From Knoxdaviesia capensis (Eukaryota > Ascomycota > Sordariomycetes > Microascales > Gondwanamycetaceae): a stretch of DNA of 64,000 nucleotides. Positions 34,661 through 45,482 of the stretch are shown in pieces. The stretch covers positions 62,001-126,000 of the forward strand of contig LNGK01000015.1 of assembly GCA_001510575.1 (NCBI GenBank), read 5' to 3'. The notes under the pieces were generated by a model. That model was given only the letters and a program-made list of their open reading frames with translations, did no database searches and was not told where the DNA came from. A program made the position numbers and the translations under genes. Position 1 is the stretch's first letter; every line of letters starts with the position of its first letter.

Positions 34661-36685
34661 ATGAAGATCTCCGGCCGAGTCGACGGGTCGAGATGCGCTG
34701 CGATCTTAGCCTCCGCGTCCAATTCGGGCGCGGTTCTCCTCTCGATCCCATCTCCAGCAGCTGTTCCCGATCAAGCTCCCGTGCAGCAGGAGCAACAGCA
34801 ACAACTGGAGTCCCCTTCTGCTACTACTCCTCGTCCCCGTGGCTCTCTACTTATTGCTCCTCGACCATCCTCCCAAATTACTCTCTCGTCTCCGAGCCAC
34901 GCTCAGCTTTCTCCCATCACTAAGCGGCGCTCACTTGCTGCTTCATGTCCATTGACCCCCTACTGGCTCCTCTCAACATTTTACCCCGACCTCAACCCTC
35001 CTCGGCCTTCATCTCGGACACCTCGCCTCAGCTGCTCTCCAGCTTCTCCACGGCTGTTCTCAACCTCCCATTCCCGCAATGGCTCCGCTGCGGCATCCCG
35101 GGCTGTTTCGACCTCACATACCACCACTCCATCAAAAATTCGAGAGACACGGAAACCTCCGTTCTTCCAGCCGAACTTGCAGTCCCAGAAAGATCTCCTG
35201 GCGTTTGTGGACGATGCACCCACGGAATCTGTAGATGACTACTTGTCGTTCTACAGAGACACGTACCTCCGCCGCTATGCTGAACCGGACGACCAGGACT
35301 TTATTCTCTCCGACCGAAAAGAAGACTACGAGTACCCGTCCTATAACGATGCCATCCGAGGCAATGCTTCTGTGAAAGAGATATACGTCGAGCTTGTTGC
35401 AGCAGTATGGACTCGACAACGGCACCCACATCGGATTGGTCTTGGGGCGATCTATGATATATATCTGAAACTTCCAGAGCCTCGTATGCTGAACGTCCCA
35501 GCAAGTATGCGCCATAGGTTGTTGCGAGTACTGGGAACCCCCCTACGCCGCGGACCAAAGGCAATGATGAGGTTCTTCTCTGTGCTCTCGGATGTCAAGA
35601 GCTGTGGCCTCTCTTTGCGTCGCGCCGAATGGAACTACGCGTTGTCCCTCGGAAACCGATTCGTCAACTCCGTCCCCGAAGACAAACTTGATTCTACCAT
35701 GCAGATGTGGTCAGAGATGGAGCGAGATAACGGCGTTCGCGGCAACGAGGTGACTTTCAACATTCTCTTTGACGCTGCGGCCAAATCGGGGAACTTCACT
35801 CTCGCAGAGCTTATCTTCAAGGAGATGGAGGCGCGCAATATTCGTTTCAATCGGTACCATTTTGTCAGCGTCATCCACTTCTTCGGTCTCAAAATGGATA
35901 GCGACGGTGTGCGGGCTGCCTACCGTGAAATGGTTCTTGCCGGCGAAATGATCGATACTGTTGTTCTCAACTGTGTCATCTCTGGACTTTTGAATTGTGG
36001 AGAGGAAGCCGCAGCCGATAAGATATTCGACAAAATGAAGGGCTTACAAACGGGACCTCCTGTCCCGACTGAGCGGAATTACCTTGCAAACCGCATGATC
36101 ACCAAGGTTCTCATGAAGTTTTCACAGATCTCCCGCGCTCACCCGGAGATGGCCACGCGCCTACAAGACGCGGTGCAGTTGACTCCCGACCTTCAGACGT
36201 TCAAAATCCTGGTCAGCCACTATGCCGTCAAAGCCGGCGACCTGAGCAAAGTCGCCCAGCTGCTGGACGAGATGAAATGGTTCCAGATCCCCATGCACGG
36301 CGCGGTGTTCATGGCGCTGTTCCGCGGCTTCTCCCTGCACGGCGCGGCGCTGGCGGATTCCACCTGGTCGCCGCAGCGCCTGCGTGGCGTGTTCTCGGCC
36401 CTGCTGGGCGCGCTAGATGACGGTGTGCCCGGGCTGTACGTCGATACGTGGATGATCATGGAAGTGCTCCGCGCGTTCCGCAAGTGTGGCTCGGGCGAGC
36501 AGATGGTTGATGCGTACTTGGACCTGAAGAAACGGTGGAAGCTCAATGAGTCCAAAGCGGCGTTTGCCGAGTCGTTCCTTCATCAAATGCTGGATGGGGA
36601 GGCAAACGGGAGGTATCCCGGCAGCCGTCGCAAGTACCCGAGCGATGGTCTGCTCGGAAAAAAGACGGGAGAGTACAGTGAGTGA
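34661..36685 (+). CDS. pentatricopeptide repeat protein, probably mitochondrial
   Basis: Predicted organelle RNA-binding protein of the PPR superfamily. These bind single-stranded RNA with tandem 35-residue helical hairpins and help mitochondrial transcript processing or translation. I chose the first in-frame ATG at 34661, which gives 674 residues. The same frame is open upstream to 34478 without an ATG. The first 200 residues are disordered and rich in Ser, Pro and Arg. PPR-type hairpins are visible from about residue 300: GNEVTFNILFDAAAKSGNF, ARNIRFNRYHFVSVIHFFG, TVVLNCVISGLLNCGEEAA and TPDLQTFKILVSHYAVKAGDL. The C-terminal part continues with IPMHGAVFMALFRGFSLHG and YVDTWMIMEVLRAFRKCG. 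The N-terminus does not clearly read as a targeting peptide, and an upstream exon or other start is possible. Confidence 0.85.
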   Translation: MKISGRVDGSRCAAILASASNSGAVLLSIPSPAAVPDQAPVQQEQQQQLESPSATTPRPRGSLLIAPRPSSQITLSSPSHAQLSPITKRRSLAASCPLTPYWLLSTFYPDLNPPRPSSRTPRLSCSPASPRLFSTSHSRNGSAAASRAVSTSHTTTPSKIRETRKPPFFQPNLQSQKDLLAFVDDAPTESVDDYLSFYRDTYLRRYAEPDDQDFILSDRKEDYEYPSYNDAIRGNASVKEIYVELVAAVWTRQRHPHRIGLGAIYDIYLKLPEPRMLNVPASMRHRLLRVLGTPLRRGPKAMMRFFSVLSDVKSCGLSLRRAEWNYALSLGNRFVNSVPEDKLDSTMQMWSEMERDNGVRGNEVTFNILFDAAAKSGNFTLAELIFKEMEARNIRFNRYHFVSVIHFFGLKMDSDGVRAAYREMVLAGEMIDTVVLNCVISGLLNCGEEAAADKIFDKMKGLQTGPPVPTERNYLANRMITKVLMKFSQISRAHPEMATRLQDAVQLTPDLQTFKILVSHYAVKAGDLSKVAQLLDEMKWFQIPMHGAVFMALFRGFSLHGAALADSTWSPQRLRGVFSALLGALDDGVPGLYVDTWMIMEVLRAFRKCGSGEQMVDAYLDLKKRWKLNESKAAFAESFLHQMLDGEANGRYPGSRRKYPSDGLLGKKTGEYSE

Positions 36686-37248
36686 CGGGCATTTTAAGAT
36701 TTTCTTTTTCTGTATATTATCGATTCTAGCATTTGTTTCTTTTGGCCCGGCTGTTGAGGAGATAGAGGTTCCGGAAGTGGTGGAGGCAAGTTGCAAGTAT
36801 TGTAGCTTGAGGGTCCGAAGTTCGTTAGACGGAGAGATATACCCACCCCGGATTCGCAGTGTACCATTACCAACACCTCTCGACATATCTATGCCATATA
36901 GTCGTCTTGTATTTACTCTTTCATTTCCTTACTTGCATATTGCAGACTTTGCACATACACTTCTTCTTCATGCTGAACAACATCCCATGGTGGTCGTGAC
37001 GTGACTTTCCACATTCATATTTACGACATTGGGACGGGACACTCTGCGGTATTGCAGCATAGGAGGAAATCGCACATAAAAGACAAAAGGAAGTTTGAGA
37101 GGTTAAGATACTAGTATATAAACAGGTTGCCAACTGGCGGGATTATATTCAAGCCCTATCTTGGAGGACGGCCGGTCCGGCCATTCTAATAACGATGCCG
37201 CAAAATCACGATGGTACAGTAGTCTTGCACGAGAGAAAGGCGATACGC
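36686..37248. other. intergenic between convergent genes
   Basis: This stretch holds the 3' ends of the PPR gene (rightward) and the Cox8 gene (leftward). It is AT-rich, with no supported coding region. Confidence 0.6.
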
Positions 37249-37614
37249 TTATTTCTCCTTGTAGGTCTGGAAGACTATACACGTGGAAAGGAAAACGAGG
37301 GGTTAGTATCACGATCGGTCGGGTCTGGTGACTGGGGCCATGTCCAGACATGGAACGGGGCAGCTACAGGCGGGGAGGAGAGTGAGCATACCGGCGATGC
37401 CAAAGGGGGCTCCGAAGCCAGCCACGGCGTACAGGGTGAAGAAGAACGGGAACGACTTCGCCTTGGGGTTGAAGGGCAGATTGGAGCGGGCGCCCTCGGG
37501 GTAGTGGTAGGGCGACGAGAAGCGGGCGCGGGTGGTCTGGAAGCCACGGCGGGAGACCAGCGACGACACGGTCTGGCCGGTCGGCGCGACGCGGGGGGCG
37601 GCGCGGGCAAGCAT
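37249..37614 (-). CDS. cytochrome c oxidase subunit VIIc/Cox8
   Basis: Small nuclear-encoded subunit of respiratory complex IV in the mitochondrial inner membrane (mammalian COX7C, yeast Cox8). Two exons fit: 37392-37614 and 37249-37274, giving 82 residues, the normal length. The N-terminus MLARAAPRVAPTGQTVSSLVSRRGFQTT is an Arg/Ser/Ala-rich targeting peptide. The mature part starts near FSSPYHYPEGARSNLPFNPK, the family signature. One membrane helix follows (FPFFFTLYAVAGFGAPFGIA), and the last exon supplies only VFQTYKEK plus the stop, matching the VWQTYKK-like end of the family. The gene is divergent from Mtr4. Confidence 0.93.
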
Positions 37615-38537
37615 CGTAACGGAGGGTGTTGTGATTTTGTTTGAGGGGAGAGCGGGCCGGAAAGTCGGAAGGCGAGAACAGATGATGTCTGTCGGCGGTG
37701 CGGGAGAGTTCGATATGGCGGTTAGCAACAACACGACACGGAACGAGCGAACACAATTCCTCGACAGCAGGGAAACCGTACGTATCCAGCAATTGACTCT
37801 CTCACGAGGCTTCCAGCTGGTGACTTTGCGGGGGCGGACAAACCTTTGACAACGATGCAATTGAGGATTCGATGAGGTCTATTACCGGAAGCAAACGGGA
37901 GGAAAAAACAGTTATGAAAATCAGCTCAATTCTGAAGCTTTTGGGTGGCCTGACGAACGGCCGAGACCCACAATTGATGGCTTAGTCACAACTGGACGTT
38001 TTTGAGGTGCGGTCACCAGTATGAGCAACGCGATGAATGAGACGATAGAAGCTAAGCATAGAATGCGAATGAGGTTCTGGTTCCTAATTGGGTTACCCTA
38101 AAATGTGAAAAATCCAAGAATCTTCGTTTGCCGGTCTATCATGCCCGAATCAATCACGATGTCCAGCATTTGAGCTGAAGGAAGATGCATGATGGATTGT
38201 GATTGAGCACGTGATTGAGTGAGCCCCATCAGTGCGAGCTGCACTGTGATGAACTGTCCCAGTTTATCGATAAGAAAATATACAAAATTTCTTCCTAAAA
38301 TTTCAAGTTCAAGTGCAAGACATCTCCAAACAAAGAAACTGCTTCTATTTTTGTTGTTTTTTTTCTACTCTTTACTCAACCGATTACACAAATTATTCCC
38401 AGTTAGGATTGGGATATTTTTTGGTGTTTGATTTCTTTCTCCCTTTTTCTTTCTTTCTACTCCATCCATCATCACCACCCCCATTGCCTTGTTCTGTCAA
38501 GTTTGCGCCCAGCTCAGTTCGGCACCTCCTGCCCATC
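37615..38537. promoter_or_regulatory. divergent promoter region
   Basis: This 923-bp gap separates the start codons of Cox8 (leftward) and Mtr4 (rightward). A pyrimidine-rich, T-rich tract at about 38340-38500 precedes the Mtr4 start and is probably its leader. A TTACCCTAAAA motif at 38093-38103 is a partial telobox. Confidence 0.55.
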
Positions 38538-41500
38538 ATGGACGACCTTTTTGACGTGTTTGACCAGCAACCTGGGTCTGATAGTGATAGTGACAGTGAA
38601 AGTGTTCAGAAGCCCACTACCCTGAAATCTTCAGATGCGCGCAAGCGGAAAGCGCCCGGCAATGCCGAATTGAGTGAGCAATCGACCGACGTCGCGATGG
38701 ACGGCGTCGAGCAGAGCGATGCGGCCCAGGACACCGACTCGAAACAGAACGACGATGAAACCGACGATGCGAACGACTCGCGAGCCGATAAGCGCCGGAA
38801 GAAGACGGAGGAAGCGGACACAATGCTTACCGATACTTTCCAGACGGCGGCGTCGCGCGAAGTCGAGCCGACCGCCGATGAGCTGGCGGCCGAGGACAGC
38901 GCCGACAAGCCCATTGTCCTGCAACACAACATCCAGCACCAGGTCGCGCTGCCTCCTGATCTCGACTACGAATACGTGCCGCTCTCGGAGCACAAGCCGC
39001 CCGCCGAGCCGGCGCGCACCTGGCCGTTCAAGCTCGACCCCTTCCAGAGCCTGTCGGTGGCCTCGATCGAGCGCGACGAGAGTGTATTGGTATCGGCCCA
39101 CACGTCGGCCGGAAAGACAGTGGTCGCTGAATACGCCATCGCCCAATGTCTGAAGCGCAACCAGCGCGTCATCTACACATCGCCCATCAAGGCGTTGAGT
39201 AATCAGAAGTACCGAGACTTCAAGGAAGTGTTTGGCGATGTCGGCCTGATCACGGGCGATGTGACCACCGACCCGACCGCGAGCTGCCTGGTCATGACCA
39301 CGGAGATTCTGCGGTCGATGTTGTACCGCGGTTCGGAGATCATGCGCGAAGTCGCCTGGGTCATCTTCGACGAGGTGCACTACATCCGTGAGCGCACGCG
39401 CGGAGTCGTCTGGGAGGAGACCATCATCCTGCTCCCCGACAAGGTCCGCTTTGTGTTCCTTTCCGCTACCATTCCGAACGCCTTCCAGTTTGCCGAGTGG
39501 ATTGCCAAGATCCACCACCAGGCCTGCCACGTTGTGTACACTGATTTCCGCCCGACTCCCCTTCGAAACTACTTCTTCCCGGTCGGAGGCGATCGTCTCC
39601 TGCTTGTTGTCGACGAAAAGCGGAACTTCAAGGAACAAAATTTCAATATGGCTCTTGAGCTGGTCCAGGAGGGAAAGAAGACCGATAGCTTTGGTGGTGA
39701 CGGGGGTCGCGGTGGTCGTGGCGGCCGTGGAGGTGGTCGTGGAGGTCGCGGAGGCGGTCGCGGTGGCCGCCAAGGGTCCGACTCGAACGGAGATATCCGG
39801 AAGATCGTCAAGATGATCATCCAGAAGAAGTGGGATCCTGCAATTGTGTTCAGCTTCAGCAAGCGCGAGTGCGAGGATCTCGCCTTGAAGATCTCCAAGT
39901 ACTCGTTCAACGACGAGTCCGAGAAGGAGAAGGTGCGCCTGGTTTTCCGGAACGCTATCGAGACTCTGCCTCAGGCCGACCGTGATCTCCAGGCCATCCA
40001 GGCCATCCTCCCGCTGCTTGAGCGCGGTATCGGTGTCCATCACTCGGGACTGTTCCCGATCCTGCGTGAAGTAATTGAGATCCTGTTCCAGGAGTCTCTC
40101 ATCAAGGTTCTATTCGCCACTGAGACCTTCGCCATTGGCCTCAACATGCCGGCCAAGACTGTTGTGTTTACTCAAGTGACAAAATTTGACGGCAAACAGT
40201 CGCGCCCGTTGACTTCGTCCGAGTATGTGCAGATGTCTGGCCGTGCCGGTCGTCGTGGTCTGGATTTGCGCGGTATCGTCATCACGGTGCTTGACGACAC
40301 TCTGACTCTCGATGTTGCGCGCGAGACCGTGGCCGGCGATCACGATCGCCTGAACTCCGCCTTCTACCTGGGCTACAGTATGATTCTCAACCTGCTCCGT
40401 ATCGAGTCGGTCTCGCCTGAGTACATGTTGCGCCAGTGCTTCTACCAATTCCAGAATGCCGCGAACGTGCCAGCCCTCCTCAAGGAGCAGATGACGCTGC
40501 AGCAGGAACGCGACAGCATGGTGATTGCTGACGAGTCGGCCCTCAAGGACTATTACGAGATCCGCCAGAAGATCTCCGTGTACAAGTCGGACATGCTGTC
40601 TGTGATGCAGCTGCCCACCTACTGCCTCAGCTTCCTAACCCCCGGCCGTGTGATCCGGATCTTCGACCCGCTGAGCGACACCAACGGCAAGGGCCTGGAT
40701 GATGCTACCGACTTCGGATGGGGTGTTCTGGTCAATATCACCAAGCGCCAGTCGCCGAAAATGGGCGAGCCAGATTACCCGCCGCAGGAGTCGTATCTCC
40801 TCAATGTTCTGCTCTACGTTGATGCCAAGAGTCCGAGCGCCAACTACGTCCATGGTAGCCCGGCGTTCCCCCGTGGAATGATTCCGGCGACCGCCGACTC
40901 TCCGACCAAGCTCCAGCAAATCCCGTGTCTTCTGAGCTGTCTTCGTTCTATCAGCCAGGTTAGGATCCGTGACAAGGTGCTTGACTCGCTCCCTGTGACG
41001 ACTCACATCTCGTCGCACCTGAAGGAAACCGTGCGGCGCTTCCCCGACGGGCTCCCGGTGCTGGACCCGATCGACCACCTGAGCATCACGGACAAGTCGT
41101 TCCTCAACCTGGTGCGCAAGGTGGAGGTTCTGGAGTCGCGGCTGGTGTCCAACCCGCTGCACGGCTCGCCGCTGCTGCCGCAGCTGTGGGAGCAGTACAT
41201 GGCGAAGCTGGCGGTGACGGAGAAGATCCGGGCGACGAAGCTGGCGATTGCGCGCGGCGAGACGATCAAGCAGATGGACGAGCTGAAGGCGCGGATGCGC
41301 GTGCTGCGGCGCCTGGGCTTCACGAACGACGGCGAGGTGGTGCAGCTGAAGGGCCGCGTGGCGTGCGAGATCTCGTCGACCGAGGGCCACGAGCTGCTGC
41401 TCTCGGAGCTGCTGTTCGACAGCTTCTTCAACGACATGACGCCCGAGACCGTCGCGGCGGTGCTCAGCTGCTTCGTGTTCGACGAGAAGCTTAAGACGGC

Positions 41501-41968
41501 TCCTCTGCGCGAGGAGCTGGCCAAGCCGCACCGCGAGATTGTCAAGAAGGCTAAGGAGCTGGTGCGGGTCAGCCAGGAGAGCAAGCTGGACATCGAGGAG
41601 GAGGAGTATGTTGGCAAGCTCAAGTGGGAGCTTATGGACACGGTGTATGCCTGGGCGCAGGGCAAGACGTTTGCCGAGATCTGGTGAGTTTCTTTTTCTT
41701 CTTGTTCTCTCTGATGTTTTTCATTATGTTTTCTATCTCCTCCTGTGAGATGCGACTAGGCTAACACCGATGCTTCTAACTCTCTAGCAAAATGACCGAC
41801 GCGTACGAAGGATCGCTTATCCGCCACTTCCGCCGCCTGGAGGAACTCCTCCGCCAGATGGCCGAGGCGGCCAAAGTCATGGGCAACGACGAACTGCGGA
41901 GCAAGTTCGAAGAGAGCTTGAACAAGCTGCGTCGCGACATTGTGGCTGCGCAGTCTCTGTACCTCTAG
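38538..41968 (+). CDS. MTR4: Mtr4/Dob1 exosome DExH RNA helicase
   Basis: ATP-dependent 3'-5' RNA helicase that feeds nuclear RNA to the exosome, as part of the TRAMP complex in yeast. Two exons fit: 38538-41683 and 41788-41968, giving 1108 residues (yeast Mtr4 has 1073). The ATG at 38538 starts MDDLFDVFDQQPGSDSDSDS, an acidic N-terminus. Motifs in order: Walker A AHTSAGKT (187-194), DEVH (278-281), SATIPN (309-314), the RecA2 region AIVFSFSKRECE, and motif VI QMSGRAGRRGLD (about 564-575). Winged-helix and arch/KOW regions follow, then the C-terminal helical bundle LRHxFRRLEELLRQM-type sequence in exon 2. An RGG-rich insert at residues 386-412 sits between RecA1 and RecA2 and is unusual. The sibling cytosolic helicase Ski2 is the only alternative; the FAEICKMTDAYEGSLIRH end favours Mtr4. 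Confidence 0.95.
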
Positions 41969-43834
41969 ACGCCCCCGCCATCATGAGGTTTTCCATTTTC
42001 CAATCTTTTGTCCAAACAGCAAAACGAAATGTGGAATAGGCGCGTTGATTTTTACACTATTTTCTGGTGTTTAATTCCTTCAGTTCTGGGACGGGATGGA
42101 GGACCTTGCTTTGTTTTCTTTTTCCTTCGGGTTGTCCTCCGGGTTGGCGTTTGGTGCGGCATTCAGTGAGATTGTTTCCCTAGTTAGCATTAGTCTTTTC
42201 CCAGGTAGAAAAAAGTAGATCCGAGCTGATGATTAAATCAGACGTCGTGATAGATAGATCGATCTCTCCACATTCCCAGTCGATTCTTCCAGAGCCACCT
42301 TTTGCAGCAGTAGAGCCACATATAGTTGCTGACTGCGTTATGCTAGTGAGCATGTTCACATTTCACTTACGAAGAGGCGAGTCTCTGAATCCCTTATCAC
42401 CAGCCGTCACGTAAGTTCGCTGGCAGCCGAGCGGCAGGTTTCCGCCTTCTCCCGGAAAAGTCAAAGCTGTCCAACGCGCCGACGTTCTTGCAGACGGGAG
42501 CGGAACAAGGCTATCCCAGGAAGTGCAACGTTTCCCGTCTGGCTTGTCGACGACAATGGGCCCTCCACAAAATCTGCCAAAATCGCAATCTTCATCATGC
42601 CCCCCGTTTCGTCGTAAAAGACCCCTCACCGAATGTTATCGACGTTGATATCGCTGTCCGGTCTGTGGCGTTCACAATTCATGAACGTGTTCTTCAATCT
42701 GTTCACATTTTTACGGCGTATTTCTAGCTAGCGAGAGAGAATCCGGTAAGCAGGAGCCTCACCCATGAGAGAGAGAGAGATATAGATATGCATCTTGCTC
42801 TAGGGTTAAACGAGCCTGATCTTGCTGGATCTGGTGAGGTTGCTGCTGTGGCTCGTAGTACGGAAGCCGCGTTTCCTGAAGTTGCGAGAGGATGGCTTGG
42901 CCATTCGAAATGGCGGCGTTGTGCAGTTCTCTAGACAAACTATATATAGCCGCATCTTCGGTGCAGTTAGAGTTCAGGGTCGCCGTTGTTCGCGGAATGT
43001 GGATCATGTTAACGAGGTTGGGGGGGGGGGCACACAATCGAGGTGGTGAGGATCAAGTCCCCAGTCAAAAGCGGTTGGAGGAGGGGAAAAGTCGGGAACA
43101 CTGTTGTTTTTCGCAGCCATCGGGAAAGGTTACATGCATGCAATGCTTTTGCATTGGCCCCTGATCTGGTGTTTCCTCACTGCTCACTAGTAGTTCACAT
43201 ATGTGCATCACGATTCAACCACTAGCCCACCGAAACGCTTAGGGTTGAGATGCGGAACTGGGAGAAGTCATTTCGAGAGTCATATGTATAGTTATTGAAT
43301 CTATACTCTCACTTAAGATGCTGGGTTTAGAAAAAAAAACACATAGTTACTCCCAGGTATAAATGTTTCATGCCGAATCCATTGCTCGTAAACATACAGG
43401 TAGTGTCCACATATAACACCGTCGTACGAAGGAAGTACACACACACACGTGCAAGTTGAAGGGAAGATGTGACGGGGAGGAGGAAGAATCCGCCATCTCT
43501 CCATCCTTCTTTTTGGGGATGGCTCGTTCCCTTTTGTGTGCTGTAAGGAAGCAGAAAAACCTTATAAAAAAAACAGACCCAGAAGAAAACGAAAAGAAAA
43601 AGGAACACCGAATAGCTGTCAACATGGGGATCGAACAGATGGCTTACACGATGATGTTGCCATATCATGTAAGCTCCTTCTGTATCTCGACATACCACTG
43701 AGCCATCAGGTGTTCCGAAATGTGTACATATAAACGCGCCATATGAAGGATACACAGGTGCCGAGAAGCGATGAGTGGGAAGGAGGGGCGGAGTTCCGCA
43801 AGAAAACAAATATACAGCGATAACACCTTGTAAT
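41969..43834. other. gene-free stretch
   Basis: No gene is recognised in nearly 1.9 kb. A (GA)n tract lies at 42767-42781, a G11 run at about 43020-43030 and a short (CA)n run at 43438-43449. Telobox-like TAGGGTT occurs at 42801 and 43240. The last few hundred bases are probably the 3' untranslated region of the Dsc3 gene. Confidence 0.5.
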
Positions 43835-44890
43835 TCAATCGTCAGGATCGTCTCCCGTAGCGCGGAACACACCAATAGCGATGCTCATAGCAACACCGAT
43901 GATAATTGAGTACTGCCGGTGCTGCGACCACAGCCGCTTCTTGCGCAGCGCCCAGCACATCCCGCCCAGCGGCCAGAAGAACCCCATGGCAATGCCCTGC
44001 AGCACCGAGTCCATCCAGTCAACGCCGGCATCGTCCGGCGCGTCGCCCGTCTCCCCGTCAACCCCATCCCGGTCGTCCAGGCGGCCGCTGGCGGCCCGGC
44101 TCCCGGTGCCGCGGCTGGCAGAACGGCCGCCGTGGCCGGTGAGGGCGTCTTGCGCGTTTGCGTCCAGCCACGCGTCTTCCAGCTCGCGCATGGCGTCGGG
44201 CCCGGGCAGCGTGGTCGGGGTGTACCGCATTTCCTGGATCGCGAGGAACTGGAAACGCAGGAGCTCGACCTCTGCGTCGGTCAGGCTGGTGCCCAGGAGG
44301 CGGTCAAAGCCGCGCGGCACGGCTTCACGCGGGCCCGGGGGACCAGTGGCTCCTTTCCCGCCGGCCGTGCTAGAGGCTGCGGTTGCATCGCCAGATGCGA
44401 GGTCTGGTGGCGGCGGTGGCGGAAGTCGGGCAGCCTCCGCTTCCGCTGCGAGCTCGGCGTCTGACAGCACATCGCCGATGCTGCAGTTGATGTATATCCG
44501 GGGCGGCAGCCGGTCCTCCACGCCATCGACACCCTTTCCCTTGCCTTCAACATGCTCTGCAGCCTTTTTCTGCGCGACTCCCGCGCGAGCAGGGCTGGCC
44601 GTCGTGGTGGCGCGGAGCACAGCCGGGCGGCGGATCGCGGCGCTGAGCAGGGCGGGATCGGCCAGCAGCTTGCCCTGGTGGATGAAGCGCAGGCGGCGCG
44701 ACGACGTCGGGGCCGCGAGACGCGTGCGCAGCTGGTGCTTGAGGGCGGCCACCGTTGTCGCTGACGGGTCGGCCACGTCGATGTGCAGGTCCGGGTCGGA
44801 GGTCGTGAAGCGGACGGTCAGTAGCATCGGCTGGGGGCGGGTTGAGGTGGGCGAGCCGGCACCGGCGGCCGGCGTGACGGAGGCCGTCAT
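43835..44890 (-). CDS. Dsc3-like subunit of the Golgi Dsc E3 ubiquitin ligase
   Basis: Predicted membrane subunit of the Dsc ubiquitin-ligase complex, which is needed for cleavage of the sterol-responsive factor SREBP in fission yeast and Aspergillus. Single exon, 351 residues, from the ATG at 44890 (MTASVTPAAG). A ubiquitin-like domain covers about residues 20-95 (MLLTVRFTTSDPDLHIDV ... LRFIHQGKLLADPALL). A disordered link follows, then YINCSIGDVLSDAEL and the Dsc3 core PRGFDRLLGTSLTDAEVEL ... FQFLAIQEMRYTPTTLP. Near the end are two membrane helices, in VLQGIAMGFFWPLGGMCWAL and YSIIIGVAMSIAIGVF. This order (Ubl, linker, two helices) is the known Dsc3 plan. Confidence 0.88.
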   Translation of the reverse strand: MTASVTPAAGAGSPTSTRPQPMLLTVRFTTSDPDLHIDVADPSATTVAALKHQLRTRLAAPTSSRRLRFIHQGKLLADPALLSAAIRRPAVLRATTTASPARAGVAQKKAAEHVEGKGKGVDGVEDRLPPRIYINCSIGDVLSDAELAAEAEAARLPPPPPPDLASGDATAASSTAGGKGATGPPGPREAVPRGFDRLLGTSLTDAEVELLRFQFLAIQEMRYTPTTLPGPDAMRELEDAWLDANAQDALTGHGGRSASRGTGSRAASGRLDDRDGVDGETGDAPDDAGVDWMDSVLQGIAMGFFWPLGGMCWALRKKRLWSQHRQYSIIIGVAMSIAIGVFRATGDDPDD

Positions 44891-45482
44891 GATGGGGCGA
44901 GGGCAGGCATGTAGTTTCAAGAAAGTAATTTCTGGTCGGTATCTGATCGTGCGGCGTTTGAATGACGGTTCTTGCGTGATGTGTATCAGGCTATTACCTT
45001 GGTTGGAAATGAAGATTGACTGTTGCCAGTAGATCTACGAAACTGGGCATTATGAGGTTTAGCCGGAAATCGAGGGCCTAGGGTTATAATAGCTTAGGGT
45101 TACCCGCTTATCACGGCACTCGTTTCTCTCTCCCCTTGGTTGATCCGGAATTGCAATTAGTTTCTAGTCAGTTGACTTGACTTCAGAAGCAAACGAAACT
45201 GTATCAAAACGCACGAAAGAGATGAATGGATCAGCTAAATGAGAAGTGAGGGACAGTCCCCTACTTCTCTTCAACTTACTCCCACCTTTCTTCTCCAGCC
45301 CTCCTGCTCATCTAAGCCCTTCCTCGGCCCATTCATCTGAGGAGGGAGGATTCCAAGCCATAGAGAACATGCAGTACCTCGATCCCATGCACAGACAAAG
45401 AAAGAAAAAAGCCTATCTCGCCGATAGCTATTCAGTCGCGATTCTTCGTTTCTTAGGAGTGCAGGCCATCTTTCGAACATGG
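44891..45482. other. intergenic, promoter of Dsc3 and 3' end of next gene
   Basis: This 592-bp segment lies between two leftward genes. Two telobox-like motifs (TAGGGTT) occur 16 bp apart at 45079-45085 and 45095-45101, about 190 bp upstream of the Dsc3 start, in the expected promoter zone. The right part holds the 3' untranslated region of the P-loop gene. Confidence 0.55.

Noticed and set aside
38631..40043. 470-codon antisense open frame over Mtr4
   Set aside because: Shadow of a highly conserved helicase gene with strong codon bias.
43327..43875. 182-codon open frame on the minus strand overlapping the Dsc3 end
   Set aside because: Phe/Tyr-rich composition from T-rich 3' untranslated sequence; no motif.
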